A DNA stretch of 5,236 nt from an archaeon (GTDB lineage: Archaea > Nanobdellota > Nanobdellia > Woesearchaeales > WJKL01): the NCBI GenBank assembly GCA_020056025.1, contig JAGVIO010000113.1, forward strand, positions 1 to 5,236, given 5' to 3'. The notes beneath the pieces were generated by a model, which saw only the letters and a program-made list of their open reading frames with translations, made no database searches and was not told the origin of the DNA. This document shows, piece by piece, positions 1 through 4,689 of this stretch. Within the stretch, counting starts at the first letter, position 1. Every line of letters begins with the position of its first letter. The translations under genes and the position numbers were made by a program.

Positions 1-36
1 AACAATAGAATTGAAAGAAGAATATTATAAATGTTT

Positions 37-1209
37 CTAAGATTTTGTCTTAACAACTATCAACGGAACATAAAGCTCTTCCTTTGAAAGGCCTGCATGG
101 TTGCCAACATGGTGTTTCTTTTTCTCTTCGCCAGGCACCCTGTCATAAAAAACATAATTCTTTTCGCAGAGCAGGATATAATCTCCAATCCTGCTTCTAA
201 GGGATTTATGCTCTTTCCCTATCCCAAAATATCCTTTTTTAACCAATTCATCGCTCTTGTACAGTTTAATTTTTCCTTTGAATTTCTTTTTAATATAATT
301 CTCAAAATCTTTTGCTCTTGAGGATCTTACATAACAATAGATTGTCCTAGCATCGCCGCTGAGCGGAAGAGTAAGCATTTCTTTAAGCTTAGGATGATTG
401 TCCAATCCTATCCTTTCAGCTTCCTTGCTGATATTTGAAAGGCCGTGGTCTGCTGTTATTATCAAGGTTGTATCTGAATCTTTAAGTGATCTGATAAATT
501 TCTCAGCTTTTCTGCATATTTCCCTGAAATGCTTTAATGTCTTGTTGTGCTCTGTACCATAATGATGCGAAAGAGAGTCTATACCTGGCCAATATGCGTA
601 GATAAATTTTCTTTTGTTGTTTGAGTTTATGCATTTTTTAATCTGCCTGAAACAGCCATCAAGATTGCTGTAGCCGAGCCTTTTTGATTTTCCTGTTGTT
701 GCTTTTGTATATATCGTATCGCGAAGCTCGCTTTTATTTATTGCGTAACAAGGTGCTTTGATTTTGTTGGAAAACGGCTTAAAATCAAATATCTCTTTTG
801 GGTCAATAAAATTCTGCAAAGGCAAGCCTGATCCCCTTTCGACAAATGGCAGGATTGCAGATATCCTTCCTAATTCCCTCAAATAAATAAACCAACTAAC
901 TAGCCCGTGTTCTTTGGGGGATTTTCCTGTGAGAAAAGTTGTTATCGCAGCTGCTGTTGTAGGCGGAAATACAGAAGTGATTTTGCATTTAAGATTTTGA
1001 TCCAGCACAGTGCCTTTACCATGCTTCTTAAGAAATTCATAGCCCATGCCGTCAAAAACCATAAGAACAATGTTCTTTGACTTAAGAAGATTCAAATCAA
1101 AATTTTTGAGCGGCTTGTAATCTGATTTAGAGCCAAAGGATTTTGCAATCGAGCTCATCAAATTAACAATGCTTCCATTCTTGTAGTCAGGAACTAATTT
1201 TTCAGCCAT
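37..1209 (-). CDS. Alkaline-phosphatase-superfamily phosphodiesterase / nucleotide pyrophosphatase-like hydrolase
   Basis: A 390-residue protein of the type I phosphodiesterase/nucleotide pyrophosphatase family, two-zinc enzymes that hydrolyse phosphodiester or phosphoanhydride bonds. The full catalytic set is visible: metal ligand D53 in VFDGMG; FPPTTAAA with the probable nucleophile T85 by alignment to the NPP pattern, closed by LTG at 93-95; D211 and H215 in GIDSLSHHYG; D254 and H255 in TADHG; and H371 in GNHAG. There is no signal peptide or membrane segment, so it is probably cytosolic, unlike many secreted relatives. I start it at ATG 1209 (MAEKL). A TTG three codons upstream is possible, but the TATA box centred near 1235 would place the transcript start almost exactly at this ATG, suggesting a leaderless mRNA. 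It is monocistronic here. The fold is secure; the substrate (nucleotide, nucleotide-sugar, phospholipid headgroup or other) cannot be read from sequence. Confidence 0.85.
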   Translation of the reverse strand: MAEKLVPDYKNGSIVNLMSSIAKSFGSKSDYKPLKNFDLNLLKSKNIVLMVFDGMGYEFLKKHGKGTVLDQNLKCKITSVFPPTTAAAITTFLTGKSPKEHGLVSWFIYLRELGRISAILPFVERGSGLPLQNFIDPKEIFDFKPFSNKIKAPCYAINKSELRDTIYTKATTGKSKRLGYSNLDGCFRQIKKCINSNNKRKFIYAYWPGIDSLSHHYGTEHNKTLKHFREICRKAEKFIRSLKDSDTTLIITADHGLSNISKEAERIGLDNHPKLKEMLTLPLSGDARTIYCYVRSSRAKDFENYIKKKFKGKIKLYKSDELVKKGYFGIGKEHKSLRSRIGDYILLCEKNYVFYDRVPGEEKKKHHVGNHAGLSKEELYVPLIVVKTKS

Positions 1210-1230
1210 TGCATACAAGAACTTGTAGAA

Positions 1231-1240
1231 ATATAAAAAA
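1231..1240 (-). promoter_or_regulatory. TATA box for the phosphodiesterase gene
   Basis: The minus strand reads TTTTTTATAT here, centred about 26 nt before the ATG at 1209. Archaeal transcription normally starts 24-27 nt downstream of the TATA centre, so the message would begin at or within a base or two of the start codon. No Shine-Dalgarno sequence lies between the box and the ATG, which agrees with leaderless translation. Confidence 0.55.
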
Positions 1241-1270
1241 GTATGTATTCAAACTGCGAAGGTTACCCCT

Positions 1271-1280
1271 AAAGAAAAAC
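1271..1280 (-). terminator. Possible T-rich terminator after the acidic microprotein gene
   Basis: On the minus strand GTTTTTCTTT lies 16 nt after the stop codon at 1297-1299. Archaeal RNA polymerase terminates on oligo-T stretches without needing a hairpin, and the next promoter lies just beyond. A five-pair stem (CTCCT with AGGGG, one wobble) could flank the T-tract but is too weak to rely on. Confidence 0.35.
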
Positions 1281-1296
1281 AGGAGGCTGCTATCAC

Positions 1297-1488
1297 TTAT
1301 TCGCTATCGTAAGCTGAATCGTGGCCTCTCCAAAAACCTTCTTCTGCTGCGTCTATCTCATCAGAGTCAAGATCTTCGCCATACTGGTCAACATCTTCGC
1401 TCTCTGAAAACTTTTTTAACGGTGCTTCGTCTTCGCCATTCTCCAAGAAGAAGTTTTTTTCCTTTTCAACAGCTTTGCTGCGTTTCAT
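1297..1488 (-). CDS. Small acidic protein of unknown function (63 aa)
   Basis: I do not recognise this protein. It has 21 Asp/Glu against 8 Lys/Arg in 63 residues. The basic residues cluster at the N-terminus (MKRSKAVEKEK), and residues 28-50 are almost entirely acidic or small, including SESEDVDQYGEDLDSDEID. The end carries an aromatic-basic patch, EEGFWRGHD at 49-57, which could be a short binding motif. There is no Cys, membrane segment or signal peptide, and the chain is probably disordered outside that patch. It looks real because it has its own well-placed TATA box, a start at ATG 1488 giving a near-leaderless message, and a T-rich stretch after the stop. Acidic microproteins of this kind often bind basic partners such as ribosomal proteins, histones or polymerase surfaces, but that is only an inference here. 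Confidence 0.7.
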   Translation of the reverse strand: MKRSKAVEKEKNFFLENGEDEAPLKKFSESEDVDQYGEDLDSDEIDAAEEGFWRGHDSAYDSE

Positions 1489-1511
1489 AATCTAAAGCAC
1501 AATGCAGGGGG

Positions 1512-1522
1512 TTTATATATTT
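1512..1522 (-). promoter_or_regulatory. TATA box for the acidic microprotein gene
   Basis: The minus strand reads AAAATATATAAA across this site, a textbook archaeal TATA element, centred about 29 nt before the ATG at 1488. The predicted leader is only 2-5 nt and contains no Shine-Dalgarno sequence. A run of five C residues (minus strand, 1511-1507) follows the box directly. Confidence 0.65.
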
Positions 1523-1530
1523 TATCTTTA

Positions 1531-1553
1531 AGGTATATATACACTATATACCT
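1531..1553. repeat. Perfect 9-bp inverted repeat upstream of the acidic microprotein promoter
   Basis: AGGTATATA (1531-1539) and TATATACCT (1545-1553) are exact reverse complements around a 5-base centre, TACAC. The palindrome begins 10 nt after the coiled-coil gene's stop codon and ends 8 nt before the TATA box of the acidic microprotein gene. It could be a dimeric regulator's operator, an alternative TATA region, or a weak 3'-end hairpin. AT-rich DNA produces such TATATA palindromes fairly easily, though the flanking AGG/CCT pairs make chance less likely. Confidence 0.4.
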
Positions 1554-1563
1554 AGAAGGTGTT

Positions 1564-1815
1564 CTATAATTTTTTCTTTTTGTCAAACTGCCTGAGCTTT
1601 TCTGTCAGCTCATTTATCTTTTCTGACTGCTTTAATGCAGACTTCATTATGACTATGTTCTGCTCTTTCAGCTCTTTTATTTCTTTGTCCCGCCTGTGCA
1701 ATTCTTCTGCATAATGCTCTTTCAGCCTTTCAAGCTCGTTTTTCAGCTCTTCTGCGCCGGATTCTTCCAAATCAGGCTCGATTTCGCATTCCTTGCATTC
1801 TTTGTTTTCTTCCAT
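1564..1815 (-). CDS. Short coiled-coil protein coupled to endonuclease Q (83 aa)
   Basis: I do not recognise a named family. From ATG 1815 the protein has 83 residues: a short N-terminal segment with a Cys pair (CKEC, 7-10) and an acidic stretch, then an almost unbroken charged helix from about residue 21 to 77 with hydrophobics at heptad-like spacing (L24, L28, L31, L39, I46, L49, I67, L70, L74), ending in a KKKKL tail. It should form a coiled coil, probably a dimer. The ATG lies one base after the endonuclease Q stop codon, with GGAG 12 nt upstream, so the two are co-transcribed and probably translationally coupled. An upstream TTG at 1833 would overlap endonuclease Q and is less likely. 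Linkage hints at a role with the nuclease; no sequence motif proves it. Confidence 0.75.
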   Translation of the reverse strand: MEENKECKECEIEPDLEESGAEELKNELERLKEHYAEELHRRDKEIKELKEQNIVIMKSALKQSEKINELTEKLRQFDKKKKL

Positions 1816-1816
1816 T

Positions 1817-3112
1817 TTACAAGAATTCTCCAAGGCCTGCCTGCCTTTTCTTTGGCTTTTTTTCTATCTCTTCTGCTTGTTTTTCTTTTTCTTCTTCAAA
1901 GATTCTTACTTCTTTGTCATCGAATATTGGAATTCCATATTCACCGTCATAGCCTGGCTTAAGCTTGACCTGGCCATTCCTGTTTTTCAAGATGTATTCT
2001 GCAATCTTTTCGTCAACGTGTTTCTTTAATTCTGATTCAGGAACATCAATCAGGATATTAAACTCATTGCTGAATGCAGCCAAAAGCTTATTGTATTCTG
2101 CCCATACTTTCTTTGATGCAACAGGCGAACCTAATCTTGCTGCAATCAGCTCTGACAAGGGTATAAGACTGTAGAATGGCTTTGCATTTTTGGGCTTAAA
2201 ACCTTCTGGCCTGTCTGCAAGCTCTTCTATCCTATGATGCACGCCGATTGTCAATGGTTTTCCACATTTAGGGCAGATGTTGTTTAATTTGATTGATTCT
2301 TTTGGTGTCAAACAAACATTGCAGTTCCTGTGGCCGTCTTCATGGTATTTGCCGTATGCAGGATCAACTTCAACTGTTCCCAATAATCCTTCTTTTGTCC
2401 TTATTGCTTTTATGAGATTATTATATGTTAAATCTTTTAGGTCAAATATTGCTGATTCTCTTCCAATGCGCCATGGCCAGGAAGAATGCGAATCTGAAAA
2501 TGAGACTAACGCAAAATCATCCAATTGCGATAATCTCCAGTTCATTGCAGGATTGCTGCTTAATCCTGTCTCCAAAGCATGGATGTTTTTCAGCTGGTCT
2601 TTGAAGCAGTCTTTGATTGAATTATAGCCTGACATTGAGCCGAAAAGACTAAACCAAGGTGTCCAGATATGCGCTGGAATGACTTCAATGTCTTTGCTGA
2701 TTTTCATCATTGATTCTGTCATTTCATGGCATGGAATCTTGAATATAGGCCTTCCGTCATAATCCACTCTTCCTTTTGATTTGAAATATTCTGTTACTTG
2801 ATTGGCTATTTCCATGCTTGGAGCAAGTATAATGTTATGCACTCTTCTTCCTTTGCCCATGTCTGTGTATATCAAAGAAACCTCTGTCTGCATCACAAAA
2901 TTCATTCCTTCTTTTGATTTCAGGATTCCTGTTCCGTCATCTTTGAGGTTTGCCTTCAGTTCCTGAATCCATTTAGGATGAGTAAAGTCTCCTGTTCCAA
3001 GAAGATTAAGGCCTTTTACTTTTGCCCATTTTTCCAAGTTAGCGATGTCTAAGTTCTTTGATGTTGCCCTTGAATATTTCGAATGCAGATGCAGATCTGA
3101 GAATATTTTCAT
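1817..3112 (-). CDS. endoQ: Endonuclease Q (PHP-domain nuclease for deaminated DNA)
   Basis: A 431-residue archaeal endonuclease Q, close to the usual length of about 400-430. The family nicks DNA on the 5' side of uracil, hypoxanthine, xanthine and abasic sites, starting repair of deaminated bases. The PHP metal-site motifs are all visible: DLHLHS (D6, H8, H10), GTGDFTHP (D42, H45), E77 in QTEVS, H92 in VHNII, H148 in PAHIWTP, and D207/H209 in SFSDSHS. A four-Cys zinc ribbon follows (C264, C267, C280, C283), then a helical C-terminal region with EELADRPEGF at 296-305. After a charged linker the protein ends in QAGLGEFL (424-431), which fits the PCNA-interacting PIP box Q-x-x-h-x-x-F-L. The start at ATG 3112 has GGGG 6 nt upstream and a TATA box centred near 3150. 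It is first in a two-gene unit with the coiled-coil protein. Confidence 0.93.
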   Translation of the reverse strand: MKIFSDLHLHSKYSRATSKNLDIANLEKWAKVKGLNLLGTGDFTHPKWIQELKANLKDDGTGILKSKEGMNFVMQTEVSLIYTDMGKGRRVHNIILAPSMEIANQVTEYFKSKGRVDYDGRPIFKIPCHEMTESMMKISKDIEVIPAHIWTPWFSLFGSMSGYNSIKDCFKDQLKNIHALETGLSSNPAMNWRLSQLDDFALVSFSDSHSSWPWRIGRESAIFDLKDLTYNNLIKAIRTKEGLLGTVEVDPAYGKYHEDGHRNCNVCLTPKESIKLNNICPKCGKPLTIGVHHRIEELADRPEGFKPKNAKPFYSLIPLSELIAARLGSPVASKKVWAEYNKLLAAFSNEFNILIDVPESELKKHVDEKIAEYILKNRNGQVKLKPGYDGEYGIPIFDDKEVRIFEEEKEKQAEEIEKKPKKRQAGLGEFL

Positions 3113-3145
3113 TTATTTCCCCTTATATCTTTGGAAATTAAAGAG

Positions 3146-3154
3146 GTATAAAAA
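3146..3154 (-). promoter_or_regulatory. TATA box for endoQ
   Basis: The minus strand reads TTTTTATAC, centred about 38 nt before the ATG at 3112. A start 24-26 nt downstream gives a short leader of about 12-14 nt, enough to include the GGGG (3122-3119) that serves as the ribosome binding site 6 nt before the start codon. This makes endoQ a separate transcription unit from the ribosomal protein operon upstream. Confidence 0.5.
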
Positions 3155-3162
3155 GGTTGTTG

Positions 3163-3188
3163 AAAAAGTTAAGCTAAACAATTAAAAA
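3163..3188 (-). terminator. Possible T-rich terminator of the rpo7-spt4-rps24e-rps27ae operon
   Basis: Starting 8 nt after the S27ae stop codon, the minus strand carries two T5 runs (3188-3184 and 3167-3163) in T-rich sequence without a strong hairpin. This matches archaeal oligo-T termination and lies just before the endoQ promoter. Confidence 0.35.
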
Positions 3189-3196
3189 CAAAGAAT

Positions 3197-3400
3197 TTAC
3201 TTCTTCACTTCTTTCTTTCCTGTGAATTCAGTATAATGACATCTTCCGCAAGACAATCTGTCCTTGTGGTTTGCCAGCAAAAATCCTTTTCCGCATTTTG
3301 GGCAGGACTTGTTCTTTCTTGTCAAAACTTCGCCTTTGATCTCGTATCTCTTGTGAGATCTTGGATTCTTCTTCGGAGCTGCTGATTTTGCTTCTGCCAT
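3197..3400 (-). CDS. rps27ae: 30S ribosomal protein S27ae
   Basis: A 67-residue small-subunit ribosomal protein of the S27ae (eS31) family. In eukaryotes this protein is made as a ubiquitin fusion; here, as in other archaea, it stands alone. A Lys-rich N-terminus leads into YEIKGEVLTRKNKSCPKCG, then HKDRLSCGRCHYTEF. The four zinc ligands are C33, C36, C51 and C54. Its ATG shares one base with the S24e stop codon (TAATG), and GAGGGTG inside the end of the S24e gene (minus strand, 3414-3408) is a well-spaced Shine-Dalgarno site 7 nt upstream. It is the last gene of the operon. The N-terminal extension MAEAKSAAPKK is a little longer than in the most compact archaeal versions. Confidence 0.95.
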   Translation of the reverse strand: MAEAKSAAPKKNPRSHKRYEIKGEVLTRKNKSCPKCGKGFLLANHKDRLSCGRCHYTEFTGKKEVKK

Positions 3401-3747
3401 TATTCAGCACCCTCTGGCTTTGCTTCTGCTCCTTCTGCTGGCTTTTTTTTCTTTGAATCTATCCATGCTTTCTTTGAAGCAGCTCTCTGTTTCTTTGTTG
3501 TGTTCTCCATCTTTGCTTTGTCTTCTTTTGACTTGTAAATGTAAACAATTGCTTTGGCATTCCTTGCGCCAAATTCTGATTTTATCTGCTTGACTACAAT
3601 TGCATTCTCATCTGCTTTTGTATTGCTTGCCACTAATTTCTTAAGCTCTTGGTTTGAAGGTGTTGCCTTGTCAAATGCAAGCTCGATGACCAATTCTTTT
3701 CTCGAAAGCAAAGGATGCTCTTTCTGTTCTGTGATTTTGAATTCCAT
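3400..3747 (-). CDS. rps24e: 30S ribosomal protein S24e
   Basis: A 115-residue S24e (eS24) protein of the archaeal/eukaryotic small subunit. Family signatures are HPLLSRKELVIEL near residues 11-23, ATPSNQELKKLVA (28-41), and IKSEFGARNAKAIVYIY (55-71), the conserved core strand region. From about residue 80 the sequence changes to a Lys/Ala-rich basic helix and then a low-complexity tail rich in Ala, Glu and Pro (PAEGAEAKPEGAE), making it slightly longer than the usual ~100 residues. The start at ATG 3747 lies 2 nt after the Spt4 stop codon, with AGGT 9 nt upstream, and the stop overlaps the S27ae start by one base. Co-expression and coupling within the rpo7 operon are clear. Confidence 0.94.
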   Translation of the reverse strand: MEFKITEQKEHPLLSRKELVIELAFDKATPSNQELKKLVASNTKADENAIVVKQIKSEFGARNAKAIVYIYKSKEDKAKMENTTKKQRAASKKAWIDSKKKKPAEGAEAKPEGAE

Positions 3748-3749
3748 TT

Positions 3750-3938
3750 TTATCTGACCTTTATGGCGTATTCGCCTTTTTTTGTTATGCCTATCTTCTT
3801 GGCAATGTCTGACTTTTCAGGATCAATGATATTTATCCTGCCCTGCCAGTTTGTTGAAAATTGGTTTGAATGGCAGCCAGGGCATTCTGAGCCTTCGTAA
3901 AACATCTTGCATTTCTTGCAGACTTTTTTCTTTGCCAT
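3750..3938 (-). CDS. spt4: Transcription elongation factor Spt4 (RNA polymerase subunit E'')
   Basis: A 62-residue Spt4/RpoE'' protein. It forms a heterodimer with Spt5 (the NusG homologue) that clamps RNA polymerase on DNA and promotes processive elongation. A four-Cys zinc ribbon is plain: C7 and C10 (CKKC), C19 and C22 (CPGC). It is followed by the family signature FSTNWQGRINIIDPEKSDIAKK, shown here in two pieces as FSTNWQGRI and NIIDPEKSDIAKK, and a C-terminal GEYAIKVR strand that pairs with Spt5 in known structures. I start at ATG 3938 (MAKKKVCKK), which matches family N-termini and lies 5 nt after the rpo7 stop codon. A TTG at 3947 in the same frame is less likely. The rpo7-spt4-rps24e-rps27ae order is a widely conserved archaeal arrangement. 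Confidence 0.95.
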   Translation of the reverse strand: MAKKKVCKKCKMFYEGSECPGCHSNQFSTNWQGRINIIDPEKSDIAKKIGITKKGEYAIKVR

Positions 3939-3943
3939 GACAA

Positions 3944-4537
3944 TCAATTCTTCTCTTGCTTTTTCTCTTTCTTTCTTTCTTCTTTGTTAGGAGCTGATTT
4001 TACAGCAGGGCCTTCTTTTATCCATTCAAGCTTGCCTAGGCTCTGCTGCCTCATTGTAAGGCCTAGCTTAGGATTGGTTGTGTCTTTGAAGCTGACTGCG
4101 ATTATCTTTGCCTTGCATTTGTCTCCTACTCTCAGGCTTCTTTTTGAGTCCTTGCCTGCAAGAGTCTTGTCTTTTGCAAATGAGACAAAGTCATCCATTG
4201 TCTGTGAGATATGGACCATGCCTTCGATAGGGCCTAATGTGATGAATGCGCCGAAATCAGCTATATCCTTGATTTTTCCAAGCATTACTTCGTGCAGCTC
4301 TGGCTTGAATGTAAGCAATTCAAATTTTGTCTCATAATAAGCAGCTCCGTCTCCTGCTATGATTATGCCTTCTCCGATATCCTTCACCTTGCTCACTTCA
4401 ATAACAATGCCTAAGTCTTTTGAAATGAAATTATCATAATCTGCCCTGACTCTCTTTATTATAGCCTCTTCTATCGGAATGTTAAAGAGGTCTGGAGGAA
4501 TTCGTATGAAGTCCTTGATTTCGGATTTGTAGAACAT
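3944..4537 (-). CDS. rpo7: DNA-directed RNA polymerase subunit Rpo7 (RpoE', E')
   Basis: A 197-residue Rpo7, the archaeal counterpart of eukaryotic Rpb7. With Rpo4 it forms the polymerase stalk, which helps promoter opening, elongation and termination and binds emerging RNA. The N-terminal tip domain spans roughly residues 1-80 and includes PPDLFNIPIEEAI and the conserved GDGAAYYETKFELLTFKPE. An S1-type RNA-binding OB fold follows (about 82-163: EVMLGKIKDIADFGAFI, GMVHISQ, GLTMRQ). The last 20 residues are a Lys/Glu-rich tail (KKEKKQEKN), probably disordered. The start at ATG 4537 has GAGG 7 nt upstream and a TATA box centred about 44 nt upstream. It is first in the operon with spt4, rps24e and rps27ae. 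Confidence 0.96.
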   Translation of the reverse strand: MFYKSEIKDFIRIPPDLFNIPIEEAIIKRVRADYDNFISKDLGIVIEVSKVKDIGEGIIIAGDGAAYYETKFELLTFKPELHEVMLGKIKDIADFGAFITLGPIEGMVHISQTMDDFVSFAKDKTLAGKDSKRSLRVGDKCKAKIIAVSFKDTTNPKLGLTMRQQSLGKLEWIKEGPAVKSAPNKEERKKEKKQEKN

Positions 4538-4544
4538 TTTTATG

Positions 4545-4548
4545 CCTC
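4545..4548 (-). promoter_or_regulatory. Shine-Dalgarno site of rpo7
   Basis: GAGG on the minus strand, within AGAGGC, lies 7 nt before the rpo7 ATG at 4537 and inside the predicted short leader. It fixes the start codon. Confidence 0.6.
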
Positions 4549-4575
4549 TGAATATCCTGCTGTGAAATAGGGGGG

Positions 4576-4586
4576 CTTTATAAAAG
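4576..4586 (-). promoter_or_regulatory. TATA box of the rpo7 operon
   Basis: The minus strand reads CTTTTATAAAG, centred about 44 nt before the rpo7 ATG. Initiation about 25 nt downstream would leave a leader of roughly 18-20 nt carrying the Shine-Dalgarno site. Six C residues follow the box directly (minus strand, 4575-4570), like the C-tract next to the TATA box at 1512-1522. The upstream hairpin at 4599-4638 ends 12 nt before the box. Confidence 0.6.
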
Positions 4587-4598
4587 TTGTGCTTTTTT

Positions 4599-4638
4599 AG
4601 AAGGCGACAAAAATTAATCCTAAATAGTGTCGCCTTCT
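4599..4638. repeat. Stem-loop H1, perfect 11-bp inverted repeat
   Basis: AGAAGGCGACA (4599-4609) and TGTCGCCTTCT (4628-4638) are exact reverse complements separated by an 18-base AT-rich loop. The stem is GC-richer than its surroundings. It lies just upstream of the rpo7 TATA box and 3 bases from stem-loop H2. Read as scpA mRNA, the loop contains a U5 run, but after the stem there is an A-run rather than a U-run, so it is not a bacterial-type terminator in that direction. Confidence 0.8.
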
Positions 4639-4641
4639 GAG

Positions 4642-4688
4642 ATAGTAAGCGACTAATTGACTAAGCTAATTATTCTGTCGCTTACTAT
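4642..4688. repeat. Stem-loop H2, perfect 12-bp inverted repeat after scpA
   Basis: ATAGTAAGCGAC (4642-4653) and GTCGCTTACTAT (4677-4688) are exact reverse complements around a 23-base spacer. The spacer can add a further 5-bp stem, TAATT (4654-4658) with AATTA (4668-4672), leaving a 9-base apical loop and a 4-base bulge. On the minus strand the stem begins one base after the scpA stop codon (4692-4690), so it would form the very 3' end of the scpA message. Its arms resemble those of H1: AGTAAGCGAC here against AGAAGGCGAC there. Confidence 0.8.
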
Positions 4689-4689
4689 T

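Noticed and set aside
1..36. Possible promoter or terminator in the last bases before the left edge
   Set aside because: The segment is AT-rich with a TTATAATAT stretch on the minus strand, but no following gene is visible to test it against.
97..321. Plus-strand open frame opposite the phosphodiesterase gene
   Set aside because: It lies within a gene with a complete set of family motifs on the other strand, and its Phe/Ile-rich translation is the expected antisense of Lys/Glu-rich coding sequence.
1258..1285. Weak hairpin CTCCT/AGGGG around the T-tract after the acidic microprotein gene
   Set aside because: Only five pairs with one wobble and a 10-base loop; not strong enough to call as a separate element.
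1696..2174. Overlapping plus-strand open frames resembling hydrophobic membrane peptides
   Set aside because: They are antisense to the coiled-coil gene and the charged C-terminus of endonuclease Q; the Phe/Leu runs are complements of Lys/Glu codons, not true membrane segments.
2277..2627. Plus-strand open frame of about 116 codons
   Set aside because: Entirely antisense to the endonuclease Q metal-site and zinc-ribbon region, with no promoter or ribosome binding site seen.
3228..3410. Second minus-strand frame overlapping S27ae
   Set aside because: The overlapping frame encodes the clear S27ae zinc ribbon; the alternative has no conserved character.
3984..4337. Plus-strand open frame of about 117 codons
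   Set aside because: Antisense to the conserved S1 domain of Rpo7; no recognisable protein features.
4599..4688. tRNA, riboswitch or CRISPR repeat interpretation of the twin hairpins
   Set aside because: There is no cloverleaf or T-loop sequence, the region is upstream of the rpo7 promoter rather than in its leader, and two related palindromes with unequal loops do not form a repeat-spacer array.
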